A stretch of 60,997 nt of DNA from an uncultured Catenibacillus sp. (lineage in GTDB: Bacteria > Bacillota > Clostridia > Lachnospirales > Lachnospiraceae): positions 1-60,997 of the forward strand of contig CAKRHR010000013.1 of assembly GCA_934339005.1 (NCBI GenBank), given 5' to 3'. The notes beneath the pieces were generated by a model, which was given only the letters and a program-made list of their open reading frames with translations, was not told the DNA's origin and searched no databases. How positions within the stretch are numbered: the first letter of the stretch is position 1; the number at the start of each line of letters is the position of its first letter. Shown here piece by piece: positions 17,806 through 27,449 of the stretch. The translations under genes and the position numbers were made by a program.

Positions 17806-17835
17806 AATCTATGAATATTTTAAAATTCATAGATT
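17806..17835 (-). terminator. Hairpin overlapping the end of GH78
   Basis: AATCTATGAAT (17806-17816) and ATTCATAGATT (17825-17835) are perfect 11-base arms with an 8-base loop. The stem includes the last codons of the GH78 gene. The U-tract is poor, so this may be a processing or mRNA-stability hairpin between GH78 and the esterase rather than a full terminator. Confidence 0.45.
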
Positions 17836-20630
17836 CCTGCCTTCAAAGAGTGTAGATTTTCCTGCCAGATTAAATCAGCCTGTCCGCCGTATGGCACAGT
17901 CACTTTCACATGTGGTGTGTCATCTTCATAATGCCATGCAATCTCATATTTTCCAAATGCTGTTTCCAGTGCTGCCTTCGCATATCCAAGTGCTTTTGCA
18001 GGATGTGGCTGCATAAGCACTTTTTTAAATCCAGGTTCATTCTCTACGGGTTTTATGCCACACACATCTGCGAATATCCACTCAACGACAGAGCCATACG
18101 CATAGTGATTCAAGCTTGAATCACCTGTCAAATGCCCCTGTTCATCCAGTGCATCCCAGGCTTCCCAGATAGTTGTTGCACCAAGTCTGACTTCTCCAAG
18201 CCATCCCGGGATTTCCTTTTGAAGCAGCAGTTTTACCGCAATATCATGCTGATTTGTCTTTGTCAGTGCCAGGCACAAATATGGTGTTCCGACAAAACCT
18301 GTATCTAAATGCATATTGTTTGCTTTGATTTTTTCCGCAAGTAAAGCACCATTTTTCATTGCAGCTTCGCCTGTCACGATTTCCATGTGAATTGCCACAG
18401 CATAGGCTGTCTGTGTGTCAATTTTACAAATACCATTTTCATCAAAATATGTACTTAACATTGCTTCATTAATAGCTTTAGCGCGTGCTTCAAACAACGC
18501 CGCATCCGCCTCAAGTCCAAGCACTCTGGCAGCTTTTGCCGTCAGTTTTGTGCTGTACATATAGTATGCCGAAGCAATATAAAATGCATCTGTCCTGCCA
18601 AACGGACCAGGTTCCGGATTGTCCAGTGCCAGCCAGTCACCAAAATGGAAACCTGTCTGATACAGATGTTTATTGCCGTTTTGCTCATCCTCCTGCATCA
18701 TATACTGCACCCATGCTTTCATGCCCGGATATTGTTCTTTGAGCAGATTTTTATCCCCATAATACACATACATCATCCATGGAACGACTGTCGCCACATC
18801 AGACCATGCCGCAGAGCATTCCACGGCGTTCGGGTCAGAAAAGCCTCTGCCTTTAATTTTAGGAATGATAAACGGTACCAGACCACCGCGATGTATCTGT
18901 TCCTCGTTGACATCTTTCATGTATTTTCTGAAAAATGCCGTTGTGTCCATAAAATAGCTTGCAGTTTTATAATAAATCTGTGCATCTCCTGTCCATCCCA
19001 GACGTTCCGCACGCTGCGGGCAGTCGGTTGGATGCTCAAGAAAATTATCACGTTGACTCCAGAGAGCATTGCTGATCAATTGATTAACATCAGCATTACC
19101 GGTTTTGACTTCTCCTGTCATCGGCAGATCCGAGTAAATATTCCAGCCTTCAAAATCATCGATCGAAATATTTTCAGAGAAACCCTCCAACTGCACATAT
19201 CGAAAACCAAAATATGTAAAGTGAGGTCTAATCCACGTTATCTTATTTTCCCAATCTAACATATGTGTTTTTTGTGAATTTGCGCCTGAAAATATGCTGT
19301 CTGTGCCAGCCCCGTCACTGGTGTAGACGAAGGCTGTATTTTTTGAAGTCAGCAGATTATCTGTGCACAGTGCACCATCCTTGAGCAGTTCTGCAAATCG
19401 AAGTGTCACTGTCTGTCCGACTTTAAGATTATCTTTAAATACAAGCCATCCAGTCATATTCTGACCCATATCTAAAATTTTCTCGCCATTTGAACCTGTC
19501 AGTACCGTCACTGGTTTTAATTTATTTTTGACAACGACCGGCAGACTCCAGCGTTCCGTCAGTTTTTCGATTTTTTCAGGAGCTTTTAAAACTACCGGTT
19601 GCCATGCATTTTCAGAAATATCTGCCTTTGTGGCATCGTAGATTTCTCCATCGTAAATATTACTGAATTGTACAGGTCCCGGTGCATATTCAAAGGATTC
19701 ATCTGTACCAATGATATCTTCACTGCCATCTTCATAGCGTATTCTGATTTCACATAACAAATGATTTTGCGTTCCAAAGTTATTTTCAAAACCACCGTTG
19801 ACACCAAATCGACCTTTATACCATCCATCACCGATTAAAAAGGATAAATTGTTTTTGCCATTTTTTAATGCATCTGTGATATCCAAAGTCTGATATTGAA
19901 GCCAGTAATTATAGTGATTAAAACCCGGTTGGAAATAGCCGTCATTTTGCATCTTGCCATTGACATAACACTCATATAATCCAAGCCCGGTCACATAAGC
20001 TCTCGCTGAAGCGACCATTTTTTTGATTTCAAATACTTTTCGCACAACAGGGCTTGGGGATTTTTCGGTGATATGCTCAAGGTCTGCCTCAACCGGTTCC
20101 CAGGTTGTATTCTCTGCATTCGTTTCTGGCTGCCGTTTACGATCTGTAAAACCTGTTTGGGTTTGAAAATTTTCATTTGTTAAAATACCTGTGAAATCAT
20201 CCGGCATACAAATCCACTGTGCCTGCCATGCTTCGTCAAGCTTTCCTGTTTCAAACCAGTCTGTATCACTTGTAAGCCGTGTACCATCCTTCAATTCGGT
20301 CTGCACCTGCCAGTAATATCTCGTTCTTGGCCCAAGTTTTAAGTTTAATTCATATGCAGCATTTGAAATCTGATCTGAATGATTATTTATCATTTTATGA
20401 CCAGTCATTTTATCAGAAATATCGCTTACAGGCATGTTCTGACTTTTACTGTCATAAATAATATTTTCAAACTCAATATCTTTCGCTATTTTTACAGTGC
20501 ACGCCGCTACATCTGCAACGTCTTGCGTCGCCTGTCCTTCTAAATCATATTTCCAGCTTAAAGTCTGTGCTGATAAATCATATCCTAAAGGATGAATGAT
20601 ATGATTCACTTTCATTTCTGTGATTTTCAT
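17820..20630 (-). CDS. Alpha-L-rhamnosidase, GH78
   Basis: 936 residues of the multi-domain GH78 family. Beta-sandwich domains make up the first ~470 residues (VTGLGLYECYVNG, FGDGWYKGRFG-like segment), followed by the (alpha/alpha)6 barrel. The conserved DCPQRAERLGWTGDAQ supplies the general-acid Glu, and GATTIWEAWD supplies the second Glu. A C-terminal sandwich closes the protein. No signal peptide, so it cleaves terminal rhamnose from imported oligosaccharides. AAGGAG lies before ATG. The gene is 157 bases downstream of the permease, and that gap holds two operator-like palindromes, so it may have its own regulated promoter. Confidence 0.93.
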   Translation of the reverse strand: MKITEMKVNHIIHPLGYDLSAQTLSWKYDLEGQATQDVADVAACTVKIAKDIEFENIIYDSKSQNMPVSDISDKMTGHKMINNHSDQISNAAYELNLKLGPRTRYYWQVQTELKDGTRLTSDTDWFETGKLDEAWQAQWICMPDDFTGILTNENFQTQTGFTDRKRQPETNAENTTWEPVEADLEHITEKSPSPVVRKVFEIKKMVASARAYVTGLGLYECYVNGKMQNDGYFQPGFNHYNYWLQYQTLDITDALKNGKNNLSFLIGDGWYKGRFGVNGGFENNFGTQNHLLCEIRIRYEDGSEDIIGTDESFEYAPGPVQFSNIYDGEIYDATKADISENAWQPVVLKAPEKIEKLTERWSLPVVVKNKLKPVTVLTGSNGEKILDMGQNMTGWLVFKDNLKVGQTVTLRFAELLKDGALCTDNLLTSKNTAFVYTSDGAGTDSIFSGANSQKTHMLDWENKITWIRPHFTYFGFRYVQLEGFSENISIDDFEGWNIYSDLPMTGEVKTGNADVNQLISNALWSQRDNFLEHPTDCPQRAERLGWTGDAQIYYKTASYFMDTTAFFRKYMKDVNEEQIHRGGLVPFIIPKIKGRGFSDPNAVECSAAWSDVATVVPWMMYVYYGDKNLLKEQYPGMKAWVQYMMQEDEQNGNKHLYQTGFHFGDWLALDNPEPGPFGRTDAFYIASAYYMYSTKLTAKAARVLGLEADAALFEARAKAINEAMLSTYFDENGICKIDTQTAYAVAIHMEIVTGEAAMKNGALLAEKIKANNMHLDTGFVGTPYLCLALTKTNQHDIAVKLLLQKEIPGWLGEVRLGATTIWEAWDALDEQGHLTGDSSLNHYAYGSVVEWIFADVCGIKPVENEPGFKKVLMQPHPAKALGYAKAALETAFGKYEIAWHYEDDTPHVKVTVPYGGQADLIWQENLHSLKAGIYEF

Positions 20631-20670
20631 TTTATACCTATCTCCTTATCATTCCGCTCACATCATATGC

Positions 20671-20742
20671 TATCAGTATCAAAAGTGACGCTTGACACTC
20701 ACTGATACAACTATGGCAGTATCATACTTTTGACACTGCCAT
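20671..20742. promoter_or_regulatory. Two palindromic operator candidates before GH78
   Basis: Site one has nested arms TATCAGT (20671-20677)/ACTGATA (20701-20707) and AGTATCAA (20675-20682)/TTGACACT (20692-20699). Site two has 12-base arms ATGGCAGTATCA (20713-20724) and TGACACTGCCAT (20731-20742) with one mismatch and a 6-base spacer. Both share the GTGTCAA/TTGACAC half-site also seen at 2143-2169 and 38599-38618. Confidence 0.5.
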
Positions 20743-20787
20743 GCTGAAGCTGTTATTTTTTTGTAATTTACATAGCTACAAATTTCA

Positions 20788-21684
20788 TCAACCTTTGACA
20801 GCCCCCATCGTAATACCTTTTGCAAAATATTTCTGAAAAAATGGGTACGCAATTAAAATCGGCAAAATCGCAACCACAGCAATCGCCATACGAATAGTTG
20901 CACTTGGTGTATTACCTGCTGTCACTGTTGAGCCAAGTGTAGTTGCATTGTTTGCAAGAAACTGGATATTGTCGTTCATTTTATTTAACAATTGCTGAAT
21001 ACTGTACAATTTCGCATCTGTGATATAGTACAATCCGTTGTTCCAATCATTCCAATATGCTACACCCGCAAGCAGACCAACTGTTGCAAGAATCGGTTTA
21101 CCAAGCGGCATGACAATCTGAAAAACGATTTTAAAATGATTGGCGCCATCAACCTCGGCAGCTTCTAATAGTTCACTCGGAATGCTGTTTTGGAAATAAT
21201 TTTTTACCAGAATAACATTAAAACTGTTCATCAAAAGATTTGGCAAAATTAATGCCCAAATTGTATTTTTCATATGAAGGACATTTGTGTACACATAATA
21301 AGTCGGTACAATACCGCCTGAAAACAGCATCGTAATCAATACTAAAATAAAAATTACTTTCACACCAGGCACGTTTTTCTGAATCAGCCCATATGCAAAC
21401 ATGGCAACAATCAAAATCGCACCGACTGTACCAATCACTGTCACTAAAACTGTTACGCCATATGCTCGGCCAATCTGATCAAACTGATTAAAAATATATT
21501 TGTATGCAGCTGTTGAAAATTCAGTTGGCCAGAACTGATAGCCCTTTGTCGTTACCGCAGATTCCTCCATCAGTGAAGACGCCACCAACAGCCAGAATGG
21601 AATGAGTGCCAGCAAAGACAGAAAAATTAACACAATATGTGCAGCAACATTAAAAGCTTTTTCCTGTTTAGATTTTACGCCCAT
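20788..21684 (-). CDS. Carbohydrate ABC transporter permease (LplC/YtcP type)
   Basis: 298 residues with six membrane helices. The EAA loop is ELLEAAEVDGANHFK and the end FAKGITMGAVKG is near-identical in kind to the permease at 3888-4784. Partner of the permease 12 bases upstream and of the binding lipoprotein at 22822-24384. AGGAGG precedes ATG. With GH78 and the esterase downstream, the cargo is probably a rhamnose-containing oligosaccharide. Confidence 0.93.
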   Translation of the reverse strand: MGVKSKQEKAFNVAAHIVLIFLSLLALIPFWLLVASSLMEESAVTTKGYQFWPTEFSTAAYKYIFNQFDQIGRAYGVTVLVTVIGTVGAILIVAMFAYGLIQKNVPGVKVIFILVLITMLFSGGIVPTYYVYTNVLHMKNTIWALILPNLLMNSFNVILVKNYFQNSIPSELLEAAEVDGANHFKIVFQIVMPLGKPILATVGLLAGVAYWNDWNNGLYYITDAKLYSIQQLLNKMNDNIQFLANNATTLGSTVTAGNTPSATIRMAIAVVAILPILIAYPFFQKYFAKGITMGAVKG

Positions 21685-21696
21685 GATATTTTCCTC

Positions 21697-22632
21697 CTAA
21701 AACATTGCATCTTCTTTACTGATTTTTCGGATAACTGCATTGGCAATGATAACAAGCACAAATCCCACGATGGACTGATAAAAACCAGCCGCTGCAGACA
21801 TACCGATATTATTTTGTGTCATTAAAGCATTATATACATATGTATCAATCGTCTGTGTGACATTGTAAATCATACCTGAGTTTTTCGGTACCTGATAAAA
21901 CAGACCGAAATCTGAATAAAACATACGTCCGATACTTAAAATCAGCAATGTGATAATTGTTGATTTCATACATGGAATTGTAATCTTTCGGATCTGCTGC
22001 CATTTGCTCGCACCATCTACTCTGGCTGCTTCAAAATAATCTGAAGGAATGCCGATAATACATGAATAATACATAATCATATTAAATCCCATACTCTTCC
22101 AGAGGTTGACAAATGTCAAAATAAACGGCCAGTATTTCTGGGTCTGATAAAATGCGATAGGTTTGTCTATGCCAAGCAATGGCAAAATCGTATTGTTGAT
22201 AAATCCTGTTTCACCGCTTAAAAATGCAAATGAAAGATAACTGACAACAACCCAGGACATCAGGTATGGCAGTAAAATTAATGTCTGGTAAATCTTTAAA
22301 GGCATTTTGCCGCGGATTTCATTTAATAAAATAGCTACTGCAATACCACAGACCATACCAAGAATAATAAATGCAATATTATATAAAATTGTATTTCTTG
22401 TAATCAGCCATGCATTTCCTGATGAAAATAAGAACTTGAAGTTATTTAAGCCTGCCCATGGACTTTTAAATATACCCAGGGTGTAATTGACATTTTTAAA
22501 TGCAATGACAAGACCAAACATTGGCAGATAATTGTTAAACAATAAATAGACTAATCCCGGAAGCATCAGGATATATACCGGAATGGCTTTTTTCCAGCGG
22601 ATTTTTTTCTTTTTTCGAATACTCTTTTCCAT
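21697..22632 (-). CDS. Carbohydrate ABC transporter permease (LplB/YteP type)
   Basis: 311 residues, the normal family length. A basic N-terminus (RKKKKIRWKK) leads into six membrane helices; the EAA loop is DYFEAARVDGASKWQ and the end is RKISKEDAMF. It lacks the N-terminal membrane domain of its paralogue at 4796-6160. AAGGGG precedes ATG. It is separated from the binding-protein gene by the hairpin at 22689-22726. Confidence 0.93.
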   Translation of the reverse strand: MEKSIRKKKKIRWKKAIPVYILMLPGLVYLLFNNYLPMFGLVIAFKNVNYTLGIFKSPWAGLNNFKFLFSSGNAWLITRNTILYNIAFIILGMVCGIAVAILLNEIRGKMPLKIYQTLILLPYLMSWVVVSYLSFAFLSGETGFINNTILPLLGIDKPIAFYQTQKYWPFILTFVNLWKSMGFNMIMYYSCIIGIPSDYFEAARVDGASKWQQIRKITIPCMKSTIITLLILSIGRMFYSDFGLFYQVPKNSGMIYNVTQTIDTYVYNALMTQNNIGMSAAAGFYQSIVGFVLVIIANAVIRKISKEDAMF

Positions 22633-22688
22633 ACTGATTCCCCTTGTAATATATTTGAAAAATTTCTTACTGCATATTTTTTATAAAA

Positions 22689-22726
22689 CAGGCGGGATTT
22701 CGGGCATCTCCCCGTCATCCCGCCTG
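22689..22726 (-). terminator. Strong hairpin between binding-protein and permease genes
   Basis: CAGGCGGGAT (22689-22698) and ATCCCGCCTG (22717-22726) are perfect 10-base arms, followed on the minus strand by TTTTATAAAAAA. It probably acts as a partial terminator or 3' stabiliser, giving more binding protein than permease, as is common in such operons. Confidence 0.7.
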
Positions 22727-22821
22727 AGCTTATTTTTATATGATTTATTTTATTGGCATCACAAACCTGACTACTCTGGAACATTTAATGATATTTTTTG
22801 TTCCAGCATTATGTCTGTATC

Positions 22822-24384
22822 TTACTGCTGTGCCAACCATGCATCAAACTGAGCCTGATTATCAGCAATAATGTCATTGATACCTGCGGATTCCAATGCT
22901 GCAATAAATTGATTATAAACGTCCTCAACATTTTCCACACTGCCTGTTTCAAGTGATGGTAAATACTGGTCTAAAACCGTATTCACTGCAATCAACTGAT
23001 TTGTCATCGCACTTGTATCATAGTTGTAACCAAAATCTTTGTATTCTTTCTTTTTATTATTTTCTGTCCATGTTTCATTTTCTTCTACTGATGCGCCTTC
23101 TCCGAAACTTAATTCATAACGGCGGTCACCAAAAAGTCCAAGTGGCTGTGAGTATGGTGGATTTGAACTATCTACACCATCCGGATAAGCAATCACATAA
23201 TCTTTATCAGTCTTTACATAATGTTCGCCTTCAATACCGGATTTAAGTAAGTCTGCTACATCCTGGTCTTCATACATCAGATTTAAAAATTTCATTGCTG
23301 CATCCGGATGTGCACTTGTAATTGGCACTGTCCAATATGTACCTGAAGATGCCGAAATTGATGGATAATAACCATCTGTTACATTTAATGCTACAGACTT
23401 CCAACCATAAGATGCTTCTGTACCTACTGTCTGAATTGGCTGTACATTCATAGAATAAGCAACACATTTATTAGATGACATTAATTCTGAGGCAATTGCA
23501 TCCGTTGTTGCTGCATCCGGCATAATTAATCCTTTTTCATACCAATCACGCATCATTAATACATAATTTTTATAGCCTTCTGTTGCGAATACGTTTTCAA
23601 TAGTTGTACTATCTGAACTTAACAGTGAACCAGAAGCCGCTGTAGCACCGCAATTATCCATTTCTGCAAAAAATCCATAGCTTGTTGCTGTGGAGCCAAC
23701 ACCTGAGCCTAAAACGCAATATGGATAACATTCCGGATGATTTTCTTTAATCTTTTCTAAGATATTTGTCACTTCATCCCATGTGTATTCATCTTTCAAT
23801 GTTTCGCCTGTTTCATTAAAATAATCTTCTCTGGCAACAAGACCGCCTCTGAAGCCATAAGTCGGACTTACCGGCTGAATTCCGTAAGTTGCTCCATTAA
23901 TAACAGCCCCATCTGTTATAGGAAATTCCTCTGAAAGTCCTTTAAGATAAGAAGCATCTGTATCAAGCATATCATCTAATGCAAGTAACTGACCGCTGTT
24001 GACATAGTTATTAATTCCCTGAAATGCAATCTGCATCAGGTCAATCTGTTCACCTGAGCCAATCCACAATGAATAATTACTGAATGTATCAGGAATTGCT
24101 ACATCTTTAAATTCCACTTCAACACCGATTTTCTCTCTTGAAATCTCATTGACTGCATCCTGAACCTTGCCTAAATCCTGTGGTGTCATACCAACTGTCA
24201 GATAAGTCATAATAATATGTTCGATTTCTCCATTGGATGCATCACCTGAATTATCTGTTGTCGCATTTGCTGTGTTTCCTGCATTTGCATCTTTATTGCC
24301 AGAATCATTTGATGAACCACATCCTGCCAGCATTGAAGCTGTCATTACCGCTGCAAGTGCTGCAGCTAACATTCGTTTTGTCAT
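22822..24384 (-). CDS. Extracellular solute-binding lipoprotein of a CUT1 sugar ABC transporter
   Basis: About 520 residues. Lipoprotein signal MTKRMLAAAL... with the lipobox LAGC (Cys22), a Gly/Asn/Ala-rich linker, then a long family-1 solute-binding domain. The start at 24384 has GAAGGAGG 7 bases upstream and is preferred to the in-frame ATG at 24420. It captures the oligosaccharide for permeases 20788-22632. It is encoded after the YesM/YesN genes, as in the yes/yte rhamnogalacturonan genes of Bacillus subtilis (family knowledge). Confidence 0.93.
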   Translation of the reverse strand: MTKRMLAAALAAVMTASMLAGCGSSNDSGNKDANAGNTANATTDNSGDASNGEIEHIIMTYLTVGMTPQDLGKVQDAVNEISREKIGVEVEFKDVAIPDTFSNYSLWIGSGEQIDLMQIAFQGINNYVNSGQLLALDDMLDTDASYLKGLSEEFPITDGAVINGATYGIQPVSPTYGFRGGLVAREDYFNETGETLKDEYTWDEVTNILEKIKENHPECYPYCVLGSGVGSTATSYGFFAEMDNCGATAASGSLLSSDSTTIENVFATEGYKNYVLMMRDWYEKGLIMPDAATTDAIASELMSSNKCVAYSMNVQPIQTVGTEASYGWKSVALNVTDGYYPSISASSGTYWTVPITSAHPDAAMKFLNLMYEDQDVADLLKSGIEGEHYVKTDKDYVIAYPDGVDSSNPPYSQPLGLFGDRRYELSFGEGASVEENETWTENNKKKEYKDFGYNYDTSAMTNQLIAVNTVLDQYLPSLETGSVENVEDVYNQFIAALESAGINDIIADNQAQFDAWLAQQ

Positions 24385-24582
24385 AATATCCTCCTTCGAC
24401 GATGTTTCGTCCTCGTTCATTTGATATATTGATTGTATATCTAAATCTGTTTTTTGAATATTTCAATATCGACCGTATAAGTGTATTTTTTCGCCACAGT
24501 TTATTCTTTTTCCGATATTTTACTAAACTTTCCCGACATCATACCTGATATATTTTTGAATTTTATAATCTTTTACTTCAAA

Positions 24583-24626
24583 GGCCGACACACTGGCATA
24601 AAATATGGACAGTCTGTCGGCTGTCC
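24583..24626 (-). promoter_or_regulatory. Overlapping alternative hairpins in the leader before the binding-protein gene
   Basis: Two stems share bases: GGCCGACA/TGTCGGC (24583-24590 with 24615-24621) and GGACAG/CTGTCC (24607-24612 with 24621-24626). They cannot both form fully. They lie between the YesN stop and the binding-protein start (24385-24659, no gene seen) and could be a terminator or switch-like leader. No long U-tract follows. Confidence 0.35.
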
Positions 24627-24659
24627 AATTTTGTTTTCCAATTCTATTTCTATGTTTTT

Positions 24660-25442
24660 TCATTTATTTTGACTGCATCGGTGCTGATATTCTCTCGGTG
24701 TCATACCATACATTTTCTTAAACATTTTAGTAAAATAAGAATAATTATTATAGCCAACCCTGGCAGAAATCATCGTAATGCTCAGTTTATTCTGTTCAAG
24801 TAACATTTTGGCAAGTTCAAGTCGTTTTTTGATAATATAATCTACCATAGTAATGTCTTCCTGTTTTTTAAAAACTCTGCGAAGATGGTCCGCACTTAAG
24901 TATACCTGCCCTGCCAGATCATCTACGGTAATATTTTCTGAGATATGGCTCTGTATGTACTGTTTAACTGTTTCCACTACATCCTGAGATTTTGTCAGCT
25001 CATCATCAACATGGCTTAACTCATTGATATAGCGTCTGCCATAATCCTCATATTTATGGCTCTGTTCCCGCGCTTTAGTAATATCAATGGCTTTTTGGAG
25101 TACTTTTTCGAGTTTTGACGGTATTGCCGGTTTAAGCACATAGTCTAATGCCTGAAGTTCGATTGCTTGTCTGGCAAAGTCAAAATCACTGTGACAAGTC
25201 AGGAATATGCATTCTGTTTCCGGATAATGCGCTTTGACCCATTCCACCAAATCCAGTCCGCTGCCATAAGGCATCTCAATGTCACACAATAATACATCGA
25301 TGGACTGTTTCATAAATTCATTGACAGCCTGAGCGTAACTATTTGCCGTCAGAACTTCCTCAAAGGCTAATTTCTGCCAGTCCACACTATCTAATATTCC
25401 CTGTATGGCATATATTTCATCATCCACGATTAACAGTTTCAT
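24660..25442 (-). CDS. yesN: YesN-type response regulator with AraC DNA-binding domain
   Basis: 260 residues. A receiver domain occupies about 1-120, with acidic pocket DDE at 7-9, phospho-acceptor Asp54 in LLCDIEMPYG, and Lys in YVLKPA. A short linker leads to the AraC domain (VDDLAGQVYLSADHLRRVFKK, then MISARVGYNNYSYFTKMFKK, then GMTPREYQ). It is the usual partner of the YesM-type kinase encoded 136 bases upstream and probably activates the ABC/GH78 genes downstream when oligosaccharide is sensed. GAGGG precedes ATG. Confidence 0.92.
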   Translation of the reverse strand: MKLLIVDDEIYAIQGILDSVDWQKLAFEEVLTANSYAQAVNEFMKQSIDVLLCDIEMPYGSGLDLVEWVKAHYPETECIFLTCHSDFDFARQAIELQALDYVLKPAIPSKLEKVLQKAIDITKAREQSHKYEDYGRRYINELSHVDDELTKSQDVVETVKQYIQSHISENITVDDLAGQVYLSADHLRRVFKKQEDITMVDYIIKKRLELAKMLLEQNKLSITMISARVGYNNYSYFTKMFKKMYGMTPREYQHRCSQNK

Positions 25443-25578
25443 TTTTCATTCCCTCTCTCTGATGTTTCACTGATTTAATCATTGACTTTTTTCTTTAATT
25501 TTTATACACAAATTATTCTGTTCATGAACATTTTGCTGCTTATAATGTTGTCAGGTTCAAAAAGTATTTTTCATCTTT

Positions 25579-27321
25579 TTATATCGTTTTATCATCTGAT
25601 TTTACAGGTTCATAAAGCAGGGGCATCTGTATCCAAATCTGTGTACCGGATTCCTCTGCACTTGAAATTGAAATCTGGGCTTTATCATCAAAAAATACTT
25701 TTAAGCGTTTACGGCAGTTTGAAATTCCGATATGCTTACCGTTTCTGTCCACGATTTCTTCGTTATTACGCAGTTTTTCAAGGATCTCAGACTTCATGCC
25801 ATTGCCTGTATCTACAATTGAAATCGTCAGATTATCTTCCTGCTTTTTAACAACAATCATAACTTCTATAGTTTCCCCCATCTTCAGGGCGTATTTCATA
25901 CAATTCTCCACAAAATTTTGTATAAGTAACGGAGGAATATACGCCTTTCTTACTTCATCATCCACTTCGTAAACACTTGTAAATGCATCAGGAAAGCGAA
26001 TCTGCTGGATTTTTAAATAATTTACAACAAAATCCATCTCATCATCCAGCGGCACAAGCTCATCATTGCGTCTTAAGGAATACCGGAAATATTCCATCAG
26101 GCTGACTGTGTATTCTGTAATCACATCTGTACGTTTTGAAAGCGCCAGACTATAAATCATATTCAGCGAATTCAGCAGCAAATGCGGATTTATCTGCAAA
26201 CGCAGATTTTGTGTTTCCATTTTTAATTTTTCAATATCTTTTTCGTAGCCTTCGATTTTTAATGTTGAAATCTGCTCAACCATTTCATTAAAGACCATAT
26301 TCATATGTTCAAACTCTGCAGATGGTGCGTCATCTGTGATACGATACGCCAGATTTTCCTGTTCAATTTCCTGCATACCGAGATTTAAAACACCCATCGG
26401 TTTAATGACCATGCGCCTGAATAGTATATACATCAGTGGAATCAGCAAAAATGACCCAAGGCAGATCACCTGTAAAAATCTTGTGATCTGTGGCAGTGCC
26501 AACCGCATCGCATCTGTCGACACCATTCTGACAATATAATAATCCATCGAGCGGCATGTATATGTGTATATCTGATAAGATTTTCTTTGTCCAAAATCTT
26601 CGATTTCCTGTCTGACATTCACATCATTCCTGCTTTTTTCCAGCACTGTTTCATTTATCGTAAAATCCACATTGTCCGATACAATATTTCCGTTTTTATC
26701 CACCAGATAATAACGTTCATCCTCATAGCTTTGCATTTCCCGAAAGCCGTTCAAAATATGGTCCATCTTTGTGAGAAAACCAAAGGCATAGTCGTTATAG
26801 CATACCTGTTCCAATATGTAGCGTCTGCCGTCAATTTCAATTGCTTCATACTCTAATATATGATAATTTTCCATTGTGGCCTGGCTCAGATAGTTTTGTA
26901 TCGCATCTTTTTCATCAATATCAATCAACGCATTATCATGTGTCAGTACGATATTATCATTCCAGTTTGTTTTTAAATATGCTGCGTCTGCATAGATGTG
27001 CTCTTTACGTGTTTTCTTCAGTTGCGACCAGACGTTATATCTGCTGAGTTCATATGTTTTTGAGGTCGAATTTAAATCCGCCCAGTTTTCACCCATCAGA
27101 TTTTGAATACTTTGATGGATATTGCTCATTTCATCATCAAATCGGGTGCCATATAAACTTAATTCATGTCTGTAGGAAGTGCCAAGTTCTGTCCAGACGT
27201 TTTGCACCATATGCCGCGTCATTAAAAGAATGGCTATATTTAATGGTATTAATATCAGTAAAATGACAAATGTAATCTGCACACTCATAGAGAATTTTTT
27301 TCGATGCCGCAAATTTGTCAT
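25579..27321 (-). CDS. yesM: YesM-type sensor histidine kinase
   Basis: About 580 residues. TM1 near 14-36, an extracellular sensor region of about 250 residues, TM2 (LGSFLLIPLMYILF), then HAMP. The His-kinase domain has the motif INPHLLLNSL with the phospho-accepting His. The HATPase N box is NFVENCMKYAL, followed by VDTGNGM. The start at 27321 follows GAAGGTGA and gives a normal N-terminal membrane anchor; an in-frame ATG at 27411 would add 30 residues that overlap a terminator. First gene of the rhamnoside locus. Confidence 0.92.
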   Translation of the reverse strand: MTNLRHRKKFSMSVQITFVILLILIPLNIAILLMTRHMVQNVWTELGTSYRHELSLYGTRFDDEMSNIHQSIQNLMGENWADLNSTSKTYELSRYNVWSQLKKTRKEHIYADAAYLKTNWNDNIVLTHDNALIDIDEKDAIQNYLSQATMENYHILEYEAIEIDGRRYILEQVCYNDYAFGFLTKMDHILNGFREMQSYEDERYYLVDKNGNIVSDNVDFTINETVLEKSRNDVNVRQEIEDFGQRKSYQIYTYTCRSMDYYIVRMVSTDAMRLALPQITRFLQVICLGSFLLIPLMYILFRRMVIKPMGVLNLGMQEIEQENLAYRITDDAPSAEFEHMNMVFNEMVEQISTLKIEGYEKDIEKLKMETQNLRLQINPHLLLNSLNMIYSLALSKRTDVITEYTVSLMEYFRYSLRRNDELVPLDDEMDFVVNYLKIQQIRFPDAFTSVYEVDDEVRKAYIPPLLIQNFVENCMKYALKMGETIEVMIVVKKQEDNLTISIVDTGNGMKSEILEKLRNNEEIVDRNGKHIGISNCRKRLKVFFDDKAQISISSAEESGTQIWIQMPLLYEPVKSDDKTI

Positions 27322-27386
27322 ACATTCACCTTCGTTCTTGTGTTTCTTGATTGTAAGATTATATTGTTGTTTATATTCATTATAAG

Positions 27387-27427
27387 AAAAAATGCCGTCG
27401 TTGTCTTGCACAACTTCGGCATTTTTT
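27387..27427 (-). terminator. Terminator of the DUF1653-like gene
   Basis: AAAAAATGCCG...GTTGT and ACAAC...CGGCATTTTTT pair with a 2-base internal mismatch and a short loop. U-tracts exist on both strands. It lies 23 bases past the stop at 27450 and just upstream of the kinase gene. Confidence 0.8.
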
Positions 27428-27449
27428 CAAAAATTTCCGATATTTTATT

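Noticed and set aside
18645..19259. 204-codon plus-strand ORF inside the first GH78 gene
   Set aside because: It lies fully antisense to a well-supported GH78 gene and shows no domain. It is a shadow frame, as are the many others over the long genes.
22776..22804. Hairpin GGAAC/GTTCC just after the second binding-protein gene
   Set aside because: Only five paired bases; the stronger hairpin at 22689-22726 better explains termination here.
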